Of a stretch of 64,000 bases of DNA, positions 8,860-17,869 are shown piece by piece. Made by a program: the position numbers and the translations under genes. Source of the stretch: Stenotrophomonas maltophilia (GTDB lineage Bacteria; Pseudomonadota; Gammaproteobacteria; Xanthomonadales; Xanthomonadaceae); NCBI RefSeq assembly GCF_001676385.1, contig NZ_LYVJ01000006.1, positions 212,365 through 276,364 on the forward strand, written 5' to 3'. Position 1 is the first letter of the stretch, and every line of letters begins with the position of its first letter. A model generated the notes under the pieces. That model saw only the letters and a list, made by a program, of their open reading frames with translations. It searched no databases and had not been told where the DNA came from.

Positions 8860-8904
8860 CGTTCCGGCCGATGGCCGGACCGGCTCAAGCAGTAACGCTA
8901 CGCG

Positions 8905-9600
8905 TTATTGCTTCAGCGGAATCACCCGGATCTCAACGCGGCGGTTCTTGGCGCGGCCGGCATCGGTGCTGTTGTCGGCAATCGGGTACGACTTGCCTGC
9001 GCCCAGCGTTTCGATGCGCACGCTCTGCACGCCCTGGCCGATCAGATACTGTGCGACCGAGTCGGCACGTTCCTTGGACAGGCGGTTGTTGACCGCGTCG
9101 CTGCCGATGCTGTCGGTGTGGCCAACCACTTCGATCATGGTCTGGTTGTACTCGCGCAGCGTACCGGCCACGCCATTGAGCGAGCCGTAGAACTGCGGCT
9201 TCAGGGTGGCCTTGCCGAAATCGAAGGTGATACCGTCCGGCAGGTTCAGCGAGATGTTGTCGCCTTGGCGCTGCACGTCGATACCGGTGTTGGCGGTACG
9301 CTCGCGCAATGCGCGCTCCTGGCGGTCCTGGTACTGGCCGACGGCCGCGCCGCTGAGTGCGCCGATACCTGCACCGATCAGGGCATGCTGGCGGCGCTCG
9401 GTGGCACTGTCACCGGTCAGCAGACCGGCGGCCACGCCGATGGCGGTGCCGATCAGCGCATTGCGCCCGGTGCGGTTCTGCTGCTGGGTCGGGTTGCCAT
9501 ACTGGTCACTCTGCACGTAGGAGCCGCCGGTGGCGCAGGCCGACAGGACGGCCGCACTCATCAGGGCCAGTGCGACGTTGCGGGTGGTGTTGCGGATCAT
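8905..9600 (-). CDS. OmpA-family glycine-zipper outer-membrane lipoprotein
   Basis: A 231-residue lipoprotein. The signal peptide ends in lipobox LSAC at about residues 19-22. Residues 45-95 form a glycine-zipper segment (ALIGTAIGVAAGLL and ALIGAGIGALSGAAVG) that can insert in or span a membrane. Residues 115-231 are an OmpA-like peptidoglycan-binding domain with FDFGKATLKP, EVVGHTDSIG and NRRVEIRV, the signature strand-helix elements that hold meso-diaminopimelate. It probably tethers the outer membrane to the cell wall. It resembles YiaD. It is monocistronic, with a terminator directly downstream. Confidence 0.9.
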   Translation of the reverse strand: MIRNTTRNVALALMSAAVLSACATGGSYVQSDQYGNPTQQQNRTGRNALIGTAIGVAAGLLTGDSATERRQHALIGAGIGALSGAAVGQYQDRQERALRERTANTGIDVQRQGDNISLNLPDGITFDFGKATLKPQFYGSLNGVAGTLREYNQTMIEVVGHTDSIGSDAVNNRLSKERADSVAQYLIGQGVQSVRIETLGAGKSYPIADNSTDAGRAKNRRVEIRVIPLKQ

Positions 9601-9739
9601 GGGGTTCTCCTTGGTTGCCGGTCGGGCCGGCGGCTTGCGGGCGCAGAGAGAATAAACAGCCCGATGCGATGTCGGGATGATGATCCGGCGAGCCGACAGG
9701 GCCGCGTTCAGCTAACTGACTGAATCCTGCGGGCCTGCT

Positions 9740-11155
9740 TTACCCGATCCCGGACTGGCGGTAGGCGGCCAGTGCGGCTTCGCGCCCCGCAGCAAGATCC
9801 ACCAGCGGGGTGCGTGGATAGCCGGGCGCATGCGCCGCCAGCAGCTGCGGATACTGCCAGGGCGCGAAGCGTGCCTTCACCGGCAGCGCAGCGAGCTCGG
9901 GCACCCAGCGGCTGATGTAGCGGGCCTGCGGGTCGAATTTCTCGGCCTGGGTGACCGGGTTGAACACGCGGAAATACGGCGCGGCATCGGCGCCGGTGCC
10001 GGCTACCCACTGCCAGCCCATCGTGTTGTTGGCCAGGTCGGCATCAACCAGCGTGTCCCAGAACCAGCGCGCGCCATGCAGCCAGTGCGCGCGCAGGTGC
10101 TTGCACAGGTAACTGGCCACGATCATCCGCACCCGGTTGTGCATGTAGCCGGTGTACCACAGCTCGCGCAGGCCGGCGTCGACGATCGGCACACCGGTGT
10201 TGCCGCGCTGCCAGTCATGCAATTGCGCCGCGCTGGGCGTGGCCCACGGGAAGCGATCAAAGCGCGGATTGAGGTTGCCGGTGGGCGTGCCCGGGAAGTG
10301 GTGCAGCAGGTGGTAGGCGAAATCACGCCAGCCCAGCTGGCGCAGGTAGCCGTCGATGTTGGCATCGGTGCCAGCACTGCGCAGCCTCTCCAGCACATGG
10401 GCAATGCGCCACGGCGCGATCTCGCCGAAGTGCAGGTGCGGCGACAGGCGCGAGGTCCCCACCCGGTCCGGCAGGTCGCGCTGCTCGCAATAGCCACGCA
10501 ACGCGCCGTCCTCGAACACGGACAATGCCTCCAGCGCGCCCGCCTCACCCGGCTGCCAGTGCTCCCAGAACCCGGCATCCCAATCCAGCGGGGGCGCCAA
10601 CTCCAGCTCGCCCAGCGGCAGGCTGTCGACCGTGTGCGGCGGCAGCTTCTCTGGTGCGGCCTGCAATGGAGGCAGGCGCCAGTGGCTGAGCACGTTGCGC
10701 CAGTAGGGGGTGAATACCCTGTACGGCTGTCCCTGCTGGGTGGCGATGTCCCACGGCTCGAACAGCAGGCTGCCGTTGCCGCTCTGCACGTCGATGCCCT
10801 GCTCGCGCAGACTGCGCTTGATGGTGGCGTCACGTGGCTGGGTGGCAGGCTCGTACTTGCGGTTCCAGTACACGGCCCCGGCACCGGCCTGCGCCACCAA
10901 TGACTGCAGCATCGGCAGGCTGTCGCCACGGCGAAGGACCAGTGAAGAGCCGCGCGCGCGCAGCTCGGCATCCAGTGCAGCGAGCGAGCGATGCAGCCAG
11001 GTATCCGAAGCCGCGCCAGGCACCCATTCGCCTTCCTCGTGCGGCGCGTGGATATAGACCGGCACAACGTCGTGACCTGCGTCCAGCGCGGCCTGCAGGG
11101 CCGGATTGTCCTGCAGCCGCAGATCACGGCGGAACCATACCAACGCTACCGACAC
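9740..11155 (-). CDS. phrB: deoxyribodipyrimidine photolyase
   Basis: Light-driven repair of cyclobutane pyrimidine dimers. The product of 471 residues begins VSVALVWFRRDLRLQDNPAL, the antenna-binding Rossmann domain, followed by the helical FAD domain. The FAD/DNA-binding signature near residues 350-410 includes GWRDFAYHLLHHFPG, LWYTGYMHNRVRM and NNTMGWQWVAGTG, with the conserved electron-transfer Trp residues. I chose the GTG at 11155 because GAAGG lies eight bases upstream and the protein then starts like other photolyases. A longer frame from 11215 would add 20 unlikely residues. Confidence 0.93.
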   Translation of the reverse strand: MSVALVWFRRDLRLQDNPALQAALDAGHDVVPVYIHAPHEEGEWVPGAASDTWLHRSLAALDAELRARGSSLVLRRGDSLPMLQSLVAQAGAGAVYWNRKYEPATQPRDATIKRSLREQGIDVQSGNGSLLFEPWDIATQQGQPYRVFTPYWRNVLSHWRLPPLQAAPEKLPPHTVDSLPLGELELAPPLDWDAGFWEHWQPGEAGALEALSVFEDGALRGYCEQRDLPDRVGTSRLSPHLHFGEIAPWRIAHVLERLRSAGTDANIDGYLRQLGWRDFAYHLLHHFPGTPTGNLNPRFDRFPWATPSAAQLHDWQRGNTGVPIVDAGLRELWYTGYMHNRVRMIVASYLCKHLRAHWLHGARWFWDTLVDADLANNTMGWQWVAGTGADAAPYFRVFNPVTQAEKFDPQARYISRWVPELAALPVKARFAPWQYPQLLAAHAPGYPRTPLVDLAAGREAALAAYRQSGIG

Positions 11156-11242
11156 CTGCACCGCCTTCGTTGTGGAAGGCGGACATGATAGCCAGCGGCG
11201 GTGAAGGTGATGCACGCGCCGTCCTATCCGCAGGCCGCGGGT

Positions 11243-11857
11243 CTACTTTTCGAAGCGCTGCATCGCTTCACTGATCAGCGCGCGCGCTTCGGCCGCATTG
11301 CCCCAGCCATTGAGTTGCACCGGGTTGCGGCCCGTTGGCAGGTCCTTGTAGATGCGAAAGAAGGCCTCGATCCGTTGCCGCTCGATCTCTGGCAGATCGG
11401 CCAGGTCACGGATGCCGGCGTAGGTCGGATCGACCTTGTCCGCCGGCACGCCGATGATCTTCTCGTCGTGCTGGCCGCCATCGACCATCTTCAGGTAACC
11501 GATCGGCCGGAAGCGCACGATCACGCCCGGGTGCAGTGGCTCGCGGGTCAGCACCAGGGCATCCAGCGGGTCATTGTCACCGGCCAGCGTGCGCGGCATC
11601 GAACCGTAGTTGGCCGGATAGGCGACCGGCATCGACTGGAAGCGATCCACGTGCAGCAGGCCGTCCTCCTTGATCTCGTATTTGGTGAAGCTGCCGGCCG
11701 GGATCTCCACCGCCAGGTTCGCCTCCTGCGGGGCCTGCTTCGGCTGGGTGACCAGGAATGGATGCAGCACGGCATCGGCGGCGGTCACCGCACTTGCCAG
11801 CAACAGCAGGGACGCGCCGATGGCAGCCAGCGGAACGATGCGACGAGGTGTGGTCAT
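11243..11857 (-). CDS. exported family I inorganic pyrophosphatase
   Basis: Hydrolyses pyrophosphate to two phosphates. Residues 1-26 form a signal peptide (hydrophobic core VPLAAIGASLLLLASAVTA), so the enzyme is predicted to be periplasmic, unlike the usual cytosolic family I enzyme. The catalytic core is intact: metal-binding Asp cluster in GDNDPLDALV, the second Asp pair in the VDGGQHDEKI region, the PANYG substrate strand and YKDL. The total of 204 residues equals a normal 175-residue enzyme plus the leader. It starts 10 nt downstream of the phosphatase gene and is the last gene of the phytase operon, so it probably releases phosphate from pyrophosphate outside the cytoplasm. Confidence 0.88.
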   Translation of the reverse strand: MTTPRRIVPLAAIGASLLLLASAVTAADAVLHPFLVTQPKQAPQEANLAVEIPAGSFTKYEIKEDGLLHVDRFQSMPVAYPANYGSMPRTLAGDNDPLDALVLTREPLHPGVIVRFRPIGYLKMVDGGQHDEKIIGVPADKVDPTYAGIRDLADLPEIERQRIEAFFRIYKDLPTGRNPVQLNGWGNAAEARALISEAMQRFEK

Positions 11858-11867
11858 CGGTGCATCC

Positions 11868-13235
11868 TCATTCCCAGCAGCGGTCGGCGCGACCCTTGGC
11901 GGTCTGCGCGCGCGGGCAGTCGCGCGGTGCGATGCGGCCCTCGGTCAGTTCCGTGCGTTGCTTGCCGCCCATGGCGTCGCGGCGCAGTTCGAACGCATCG
12001 TAGAGCCGTCCGGTCACCGTGCGCGCTTCATAGCGCAGGTGCTGCGGGTCGATGCTCAACACCTGGAAAAGCTGGGTGTCCTCGGCCATCGGGTCCATCG
12101 TCCTGCGGGCCTCGCCGGAAAGACGGTACTGCTTCGGACCGGCCACGGTCACCACGTACTGCGGCGTCGCGGCCAGTCCTTCGCCACGACGGCCATAGGT
12201 GTGATCATGCCCCTGCAGCACCAGATCAACATTGTGGCGGCGTACCACCGGCAGCAGCACGTCACGCAGCGCAGCGTTCTCGCGGCCTTCGCGCGGCGAG
12301 TAGAACGGCTGGTGCAGCAGCACGATGGTCCACGGCTGCGGATTGCCGGTCAGTACCTTGTCCAGCCACTGTGCCTGTGCTTTCGCGGTGCCGAGGTCGA
12401 GTGCGGAAGTGCCATCGACCACGGCCACGCGCACGCTCTGCGCATCGAACCAGTAGGTGGTCTGCTGTGCAGCGGTGGCACCGTTGCCCGGCAGCGCGAA
12501 CGTCACCGGCCAGTGGCGGCCCAGCACGCGCCGCTCCTGCGGGGTGTCCTCGAACTCTTCGAAGTACTCGTGGTTGCCGATCGCCGGAGCCACCAGCGTT
12601 TCCTGCGCCAGCCAGCCGGTGGCGGCAAACCATTCGCCCCACTCGCTGTCGTCCATGTTGTCGCCACCGCTGACCAGGTCACCCGCGAACAGGCTCAGGC
12701 GCGCCTGTGGTGCGGCCTTCTGTGCGGCACGTACCACGCGGCTGACATGGCTGACGTTCTTGTTCTGCGTGTCACCGAAATACAGCAGGGTCAGCGGCTG
12801 CTCCGGCGCTGCCAGCGTGCGCAGCTGGTTCCACGCACTCCAGCTGCCATTGCCCTGCACGCGGTAGACGTACTGGGTATCCGGTCGCAGGCCGTCGATG
12901 TCGGCACGGTGATGGTGCGACAGTCCGTTCTCGGTCCGCAGTGCCCGGGTTGCCGCACGCACCTGGCGGATGCCCTCGATGGCCGGCGAGTCGCCGGCCA
13001 CGGCGATCTCCAGCAGCGGTGCCTGCACACTGCCATCGGTGCGCCACGCCACCGCAAAGCCATGGCTGGGATCGGCTGCCGGCGAGGCGACGATGCGGTC
13101 CGGCACCGTCGACGCCGCGTAGTGGTGGCTGCCTGCCGGCACCTGGGTGTTCGGCTCGACGGCAGCGAACGACAGCTGTGGCAGCCCCAGCCACAGGCCC
13201 AGCGCCAGCGCGCGCATCACGCTGCGCCGGCTCAT
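11868..13235 (-). CDS. exported purple-acid-type metallophosphoesterase
   Basis: A 455-residue secreted phosphatase. It has a signal peptide (LGLWLGLPQLSFA), an N-terminal fibronectin-like domain (about 30-140) typical of purple acid phosphatases, and a calcineurin-like catalytic domain. The metal ligands are visible in order: FGDTQ, AGDLVSGGDN, GNHEY, LLHQPFY and GHDHTYGR. Substrates are probably phosphomonoesters, here perhaps partly dephosphorylated inositol phosphates given the upstream phytase-like gene. The start is ATG at 13235 because it overlaps the upstream stop as ATGA; a longer frame to 13481 lies entirely inside the neighbour. Confidence 0.88.
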   Translation of the reverse strand: MSRRSVMRALALGLWLGLPQLSFAAVEPNTQVPAGSHHYAASTVPDRIVASPAADPSHGFAVAWRTDGSVQAPLLEIAVAGDSPAIEGIRQVRAATRALRTENGLSHHHRADIDGLRPDTQYVYRVQGNGSWSAWNQLRTLAAPEQPLTLLYFGDTQNKNVSHVSRVVRAAQKAAPQARLSLFAGDLVSGGDNMDDSEWGEWFAATGWLAQETLVAPAIGNHEYFEEFEDTPQERRVLGRHWPVTFALPGNGATAAQQTTYWFDAQSVRVAVVDGTSALDLGTAKAQAQWLDKVLTGNPQPWTIVLLHQPFYSPREGRENAALRDVLLPVVRRHNVDLVLQGHDHTYGRRGEGLAATPQYVVTVAGPKQYRLSGEARRTMDPMAEDTQLFQVLSIDPQHLRYEARTVTGRLYDAFELRRDAMGGKQRTELTEGRIAPRDCPRAQTAKGRADRCWE

Positions 13236-14350
13236 GCACCACACTCCAGTGGCAGTGCCAGCTGCCTGGCGATGCTCTCCCAATCGAATGCCACCACGCC
13301 CTGGTCGTCGTGCACGGCATACAGCGCACCGTGCGGGAAGCGCGCACTGGGTTGCTGCATCATCCAGATGCCATCGGTATTGGCCACGGTATTGCCCTGG
13401 AACGCGCCGACCGGCTTCAGCGTATGCCGGTCGAACAGGTGGAAAACGCTGCGCTGCTTGCCCTGTTCGGTGGTGATCCACCAGCCATCCTTGCCGCAGG
13501 TGCGCAGGGCCACGCCCTCGGCCTGTGCCTTGAACACATCGCGGCCGAACGTGGTGCCGGTGAAGCGGCCGGCCAGGGTGTAGACCTTGAACTCGCTGGC
13601 GTAACTCTCGTCCTCTTCGGCGATGAGCAGGCGATCGTTGTCCGGGTCGCCCCAGATCGACTCGACCACGCGCAGCGCACCGGCCTCGGTGGTGTCACCG
13701 ATACTGGCGACAAGCGTCGCGTCGACCTTCGCGCCATCACGGGTCACGTGATACTGGCGCACGCGCTTGTCCAGCTCGGCCAGCGGCGGCAGGATGTCAC
13801 GCCCCTGCGCATCCTCGCCGTTGTCCCACGAGTCGGTGACATAGACGCTGTAGCCATCGGCACGGCGGTCGACCCACAGCCCGTACGGCTTGCGCAGGTC
13901 ATCCGCAGCGAACGTTGCCAGCGGCGTGAAATCCGGCAGGCCCAGCACCTGCACGCGATGGTTGTCGCGCTCCACGATCCACAGCAGGTCGTCGGTCACC
14001 GCGATGCCGTTCGGGCGGTCGAACTGCCCCGGCGCAGTGCCACTGCTGCCCACGTCACGCAGGTGCTGGCCGCTGTTGCCGTCGTAGACCACCAGCTTGT
14101 CGGTGGCCTTGGCCGTGGCGATCAGCCACAGCCCGCCGCCGGGCGTGCGCCAGGCCGCCGGCGAGTCGATGTTGTCGGCCGGGGTCATTGGCGTGAGGAA
14201 GGCTTCGGCGATGGTGGCGACCGCGCGCGCGCCGCTGGCCTTCGCTGCCTCCCCGGCCATGGCAGGGTCCTTGCCGGTGGCCGGCGCGCAGCCGGCACCC
14301 AGTGCTACCGCCAGCGCAGTGGCCAGGACGGTGATGCCGCGCGCCATCAC
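13232..14350 (-). CDS. beta-propeller phytase-like exported protein
   Basis: A 372-residue protein with an N-terminal export signal ending near a Cys (ALGAGC), possibly a lipoprotein although the lipobox is weak. The body has repeated beta-propeller blades. Several resemble beta-propeller phytases: KLVVYDG near residue 86, VESIWGDPDNDRLLIAEEDE near 228, an EGVALR blade, and TDGIW near 325. These segments supply acidic calcium-binding residues in known phytases. NHL-like blades (RPNGIAVTDD) are an alternative reading. GTG at 14350 and ATG at 14347 are both possible starts; the ATG makes a TGATG overlap with the receptor gene upstream. The expected role is hydrolysis of phytate brought to, or entering through, the receptor. 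Confidence 0.78.
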   Translation of the reverse strand: MMARGITVLATALAVALGAGCAPATGKDPAMAGEAAKASGARAVATIAEAFLTPMTPADNIDSPAAWRTPGGGLWLIATAKATDKLVVYDGNSGQHLRDVGSSGTAPGQFDRPNGIAVTDDLLWIVERDNHRVQVLGLPDFTPLATFAADDLRKPYGLWVDRRADGYSVYVTDSWDNGEDAQGRDILPPLAELDKRVRQYHVTRDGAKVDATLVASIGDTTEAGALRVVESIWGDPDNDRLLIAEEDESYASEFKVYTLAGRFTGTTFGRDVFKAQAEGVALRTCGKDGWWITTEQGKQRSVFHLFDRHTLKPVGAFQGNTVANTDGIWMMQQPSARFPHGALYAVHDDQGVVAFDWESIARQLALPLECGA

Positions 14351-16908
14351 AGCGCCACCTTCAGGCCCAGCGCATAGGTCCGGCCATACTCTTCCATCTG
14401 CAGGGTGCGCGAGCGATCGCCCTGGTAGAGTTCCAGCGGCTTGTCCAGCAGGTTCTGCGCTTCGAAGTAGACGCTCACGCGCGGGGTGAACTTGTAGTCC
14501 AGCGAGAAATCGAGCTGGGTATTGGGTGCTACGTAGATGTCGAACGCGCGGCCCTTGCCGATGCTGTCCAGGTACTCGCTGCGGTATACCGCCGCCAGGC
14601 GCGTGCTTATGCCGTACTTCTCATAGCCGATGTGCGCGCTGTAGACATGCTTGGAGGCACGCGGCAGGGTGAAATCCTCGCCCGCACGGTCGTTGATTCC
14701 GGCATCGAACGTGGTATCCAGCCAGGTGCCGCTGGCCCCCACCAGCAGGCCATCCAGGCCGTGCGGCAGGAAATCCAGCTGCTGCTGCCAGTTGAATTCC
14801 GCGCCACGCACGGTGGCCTTGCGGCCATTGATCGGCTGGGTCACGTCGAATCCGCCGTAGGCCGGATCATTGGTGCGCACGGTCTCCACGATGTAGCCAT
14901 CGATCGACTTGTGGAACAGGCCCAGCGAGACGATGCCAGTGCTGCCGATGTACTTTTCCACCGACAGGTCGATGTTCCTGGACTCGTACGGGTCCAGTTC
15001 CGGGTTGCCCAGGCGCACTTCCTCATCACCCCGGCTGTAACCCACGCGCGGCGAGACATCGCCGAACGACGGGCGCGATACGGTCTTGTTGGCCGAGCCG
15101 CGCAGCACCCAATCATTGGCCGCGTCGTAACGCAGGTGCAGGCCCGGCAGCACGTTGGTGTAGCTGCTGGTGGCCACGCGCGGGGTGACGGTGAAGCTGC
15201 GGCCGTTGGCGGCCACATCCACCTGGTTGCCGGCGGCCTTGAAGCGGGTGTTCTCCACGCGAACACCGCCGATGATGCGCAGCGCGCCCACGTCCCAGGT
15301 GCCCATGGCATAGCTGGCGAAGATGTCCTCGCTGGCCACGTAGTCCTCTTCCAGCGACGTCATCGCGTTGCCGCCGGCGTCCTGCGGCCGGGCGCTGTAC
15401 TGGCCGCCATTGGCCGCCCAGAAGGCACGCATCGCGTCCGAATCCATGCCATCGCCGACGTTGCCGTGGCGATGTTCCGGCGAGGAAGTGGTCCAGTTCG
15501 ACAGCGCCACCTTCGGGCCGACCCGCAGTTCGCGCTCGTCCACGTTCACATCGCGGTCGCGCCAGCGCCCCAGCAGGCCGAACTTGAGGCTGCTGCTGTC
15601 GCCGTCGAAGCGCACGTTGACCTGCGCGCTGTGCTCCTTGTCGTTCACCTGCTTGGGCGAAATCACGAAACGGTCGAACGCGTAGCTGCTGTTGTCCAGC
15701 CACTGCGGATTGTCGAAGCTGTAGCTGGGCAGGCGGCTGCGCTGGTCCAGGGTGCCATTGAATGCCTTGCCATTGAGCTTGAAGCGGGCCTCCATCTCGT
15801 CGTTCACCCGCTCTTCGGTACGGGTGTAGCCGATCCGGTAGTCGACCACGGCATTGGTCAATGTGTTCTCGCCACCGAGGCTGGCTGCGAAGGTGTTCTC
15901 CTTCTTGGTCCGGTAGCGCATGCGCTTGTCGATGGAGTCCTTCGGCATGCCGTCCAGGCGATACTGGTCGGCGCCGGTCCTGACCATCTTCGCGTCGTCG
16001 AAGTTGAAGATCACGCGCTGGCGGGTCTCCGCATCGTCGAACTGGCTGTACAGGGTGCGCAGGTAGTACCTGCTGTCTTCATCGGGGCGCCAGTCAAAGT
16101 TGAGATTGGCGCCGATGCGCTTGCGTTCGATCTCGTACTTGCGGTGCTGCAGGTTGATCGCAGTGACATCGCCGGGGGCGGCATCGTCCTCGCCGTCGTA
16201 CTCCACTTCGGTGTTGTCCGACTCGAACCTGCGCTTCTGGTAGTTCACGCCCAGCGCCACGCCGAAGGTGTCGTTGAACACGTCGCTGTAGTTGAAGGCG
16301 GCCTTGGGACTGGTCTCGCCGGACAGCTGCTGGTGGCTGCCCTCGATCTTGCCGCGCAGGCTGCGGCCTTCGCGATCGAAGGCCGAGGCCGATTCCACGA
16401 GCACGGCACCGCCGATCGCATCACCGGGCATGTCCGGGGTCGGCGACTTGACCACGCGCAGGCGTTCGGTGGAATCGGACGGGATCACGTCCAGCGGTGC
16501 GGCGCGGCTGGAATCTTCCGGAGTACCGACGGCAATGCCATCCACACTCACGCTGTTGAGGTTGGCATCCAGGCCACGGATGACCACGAAGCGCCCCTCG
16601 CCCTGGTCGCGGGTCACGCTGACGCCCGGCAGGCGCTGCAGCGACTCGGCCACGTTCTTGTCCGGGTACTGGCCCAGCGCATCGGAGGATACGGCATCTT
16701 CGATCGCATCACTGCCACGCTTGAGATCGACCGCACGGACCTGCGATTCGAGCTGGGCACGCACTTCGATGCGGTCCAGGTCGACCGCATCGGCGGCCAC
16801 CGTACCGGTGGCGGCGACTGCCTGCTGCCCGGCCGCCTGCAGCGGCGCTGCGGCCGACATCGCCAGCGTCAGAGTGATGGCAACGGCCAACGGAGTCTTG
16901 ATATGCAC
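14347..16908 (-). CDS. TonB-dependent outer-membrane receptor (phytase operon)
   Basis: An 853-residue TonB-dependent transporter. It has a signal peptide (LAVAITLTLAMSAAAPLQA), a plug domain (about 65-195) with ESLQRLPGVSVTRDQGEG and FVVIRGLDANLNSVSVDGI, and a 22-strand barrel ending GRTYALGLKVAL with the terminal aromatic-rich strand. The start is GTG. The family imports bulky scarce nutrients using TonB energy. Coupling to a phytase-like gene (TGATG overlap) and then two phosphatases argues for an inositol-phosphate or other organophosphate ligand rather than a siderophore. The ligand is inference. Receptor-phytase gene pairs are known in other Gram-negative bacteria. Confidence 0.88.
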   Translation of the reverse strand: MHIKTPLAVAITLTLAMSAAAPLQAAGQQAVAATGTVAADAVDLDRIEVRAQLESQVRAVDLKRGSDAIEDAVSSDALGQYPDKNVAESLQRLPGVSVTRDQGEGRFVVIRGLDANLNSVSVDGIAVGTPEDSSRAAPLDVIPSDSTERLRVVKSPTPDMPGDAIGGAVLVESASAFDREGRSLRGKIEGSHQQLSGETSPKAAFNYSDVFNDTFGVALGVNYQKRRFESDNTEVEYDGEDDAAPGDVTAINLQHRKYEIERKRIGANLNFDWRPDEDSRYYLRTLYSQFDDAETRQRVIFNFDDAKMVRTGADQYRLDGMPKDSIDKRMRYRTKKENTFAASLGGENTLTNAVVDYRIGYTRTEERVNDEMEARFKLNGKAFNGTLDQRSRLPSYSFDNPQWLDNSSYAFDRFVISPKQVNDKEHSAQVNVRFDGDSSSLKFGLLGRWRDRDVNVDERELRVGPKVALSNWTTSSPEHRHGNVGDGMDSDAMRAFWAANGGQYSARPQDAGGNAMTSLEEDYVASEDIFASYAMGTWDVGALRIIGGVRVENTRFKAAGNQVDVAANGRSFTVTPRVATSSYTNVLPGLHLRYDAANDWVLRGSANKTVSRPSFGDVSPRVGYSRGDEEVRLGNPELDPYESRNIDLSVEKYIGSTGIVSLGLFHKSIDGYIVETVRTNDPAYGGFDVTQPINGRKATVRGAEFNWQQQLDFLPHGLDGLLVGASGTWLDTTFDAGINDRAGEDFTLPRASKHVYSAHIGYEKYGISTRLAAVYRSEYLDSIGKGRAFDIYVAPNTQLDFSLDYKFTPRVSVYFEAQNLLDKPLELYQGDRSRTLQMEEYGRTYALGLKVAL

Positions 16909-17072
16909 TGGGAAGCCCCATTCCTGTTAAGAATGGGTCTGCACGGTATGTCCGCAAGGTTGCATGGCCATGACATGCACTGGCGCGGCAGGTTCGGGAC
17001 GGCCCATGCCGGTTTGGGGTTCGCCCCGCGTTCCGGCAGAATGGGTGCTCTCTCCTTCTCCCCTTCCCGACC

Positions 17073-17705
17073 ATGAAGATCGTCGAAGTGCGCCACCCGC
17101 TGGTGCAGCACAAGATCGGCCTGATGCGCAATGCAGCGCTCAGCACCAAGGATTTCCGCGAACTGGCCAACGAGCTGGGCACCCTGCTGGCCTACGAGGC
17201 CACCGCGGACCTGGACACCGAGCCGCACACCCTGCCCGGCTGGGCCGGTCCGGTCACCGTGCAGCGGATCGCCGGTGCCAAGATCACCCTGGTGCCGATC
17301 CTGCGCGCCGGGCTCGGCATGCTCAGCGGCGTGCTGTCGCTGATCCCGGCCGCCCGCGTCAGCGTGGTCGGATTGCAGCGCGATGAAGAAACCCTGCAGC
17401 CGGTACCCTACTTCGAGCGCCTCACCGGCCGCCTGGAAGAACGTGATGCCCTGATCCTGGATCCGATGCTGGCCACCGGCGGTACCCTGATCGCCACCAT
17501 CGACATGCTCAAGCGCGCCGGTGCCCGCCGCATCAAGGGCATCTTCCTGGTTGCCGCGCCGGAAGGCATCGAGGCCGTAAAGGCCGCGCATCCCGACGTG
17601 GAGATCTACACGGCCGCCATCGACGCCCAGCTCAACGACAAAGGCTACATCCTGCCAGGCTTGGGCGATGCCGGTGACCGGATCTTCGGTACCCGCGTTG
17701 GCTGA
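17073..17705 (+). CDS. upp: uracil phosphoribosyltransferase
   Basis: Converts uracil and PRPP to UMP in pyrimidine salvage. The 210-residue length is standard. The PRPP-binding loop is in [18 protein letters not shown] (about 127-144), the uracil-binding C-terminal loop is [17 protein letters not shown], and the N-terminus [19 protein letters not shown] is highly typical. It stands alone, divergent from the TonB-receptor operon. Confidence 0.97.
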   Translation: MKIVEVRHPLVQHKIGLMRNAALSTKDFRELANELGTLLAYEATADLDTEPHTLPGWAGPVTVQRIAGAKITLVPILRAGLGMLSGVLSLIPAARVSVVGLQRDEETLQPVPYFERLTGRLEERDALILDPMLATGGTLIATIDMLKRAGARRIKGIFLVAAPEGIEAVKAAHPDVEIYTAAIDAQLNDKGYILPGLGDAGDRIFGTRVG

Positions 17706-17783
17706 CCGGCGCGCTCGGGGCATGGGCGGATCCCGCTGGATCTGCCTCCGCGGCCGCGAAGGCACGGGGCGCCATGCGGTGAT

Positions 17784-17809
17784 GTAGAGAGCCGTGCACA
17801 GGCTCGGCT
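17784..17809 (+). repeat. degenerate SMAG-type repeat after upp
   Basis: GTAG at 17784 followed by an imperfect hairpin AGCCG/CGGCT, matching the size and layout of the other GTAG-ended repeats in this window. Confidence 0.55.
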
Positions 17810-17869
17810 GTTCCGCCGGTGGTCATGCCCCGTGCGGAAGCATGGGCCGGGTATGCGCCCGGCCACGCA

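Noticed and set aside
16970..16976. Possible Pho-box half-site (ATGTCAT on the minus strand) upstream of the TonB receptor
   Set aside because: Only one of the two required repeats is close to consensus; the second matches at 3 of 7 positions. It would be attractive given the operon's role but is not supported.
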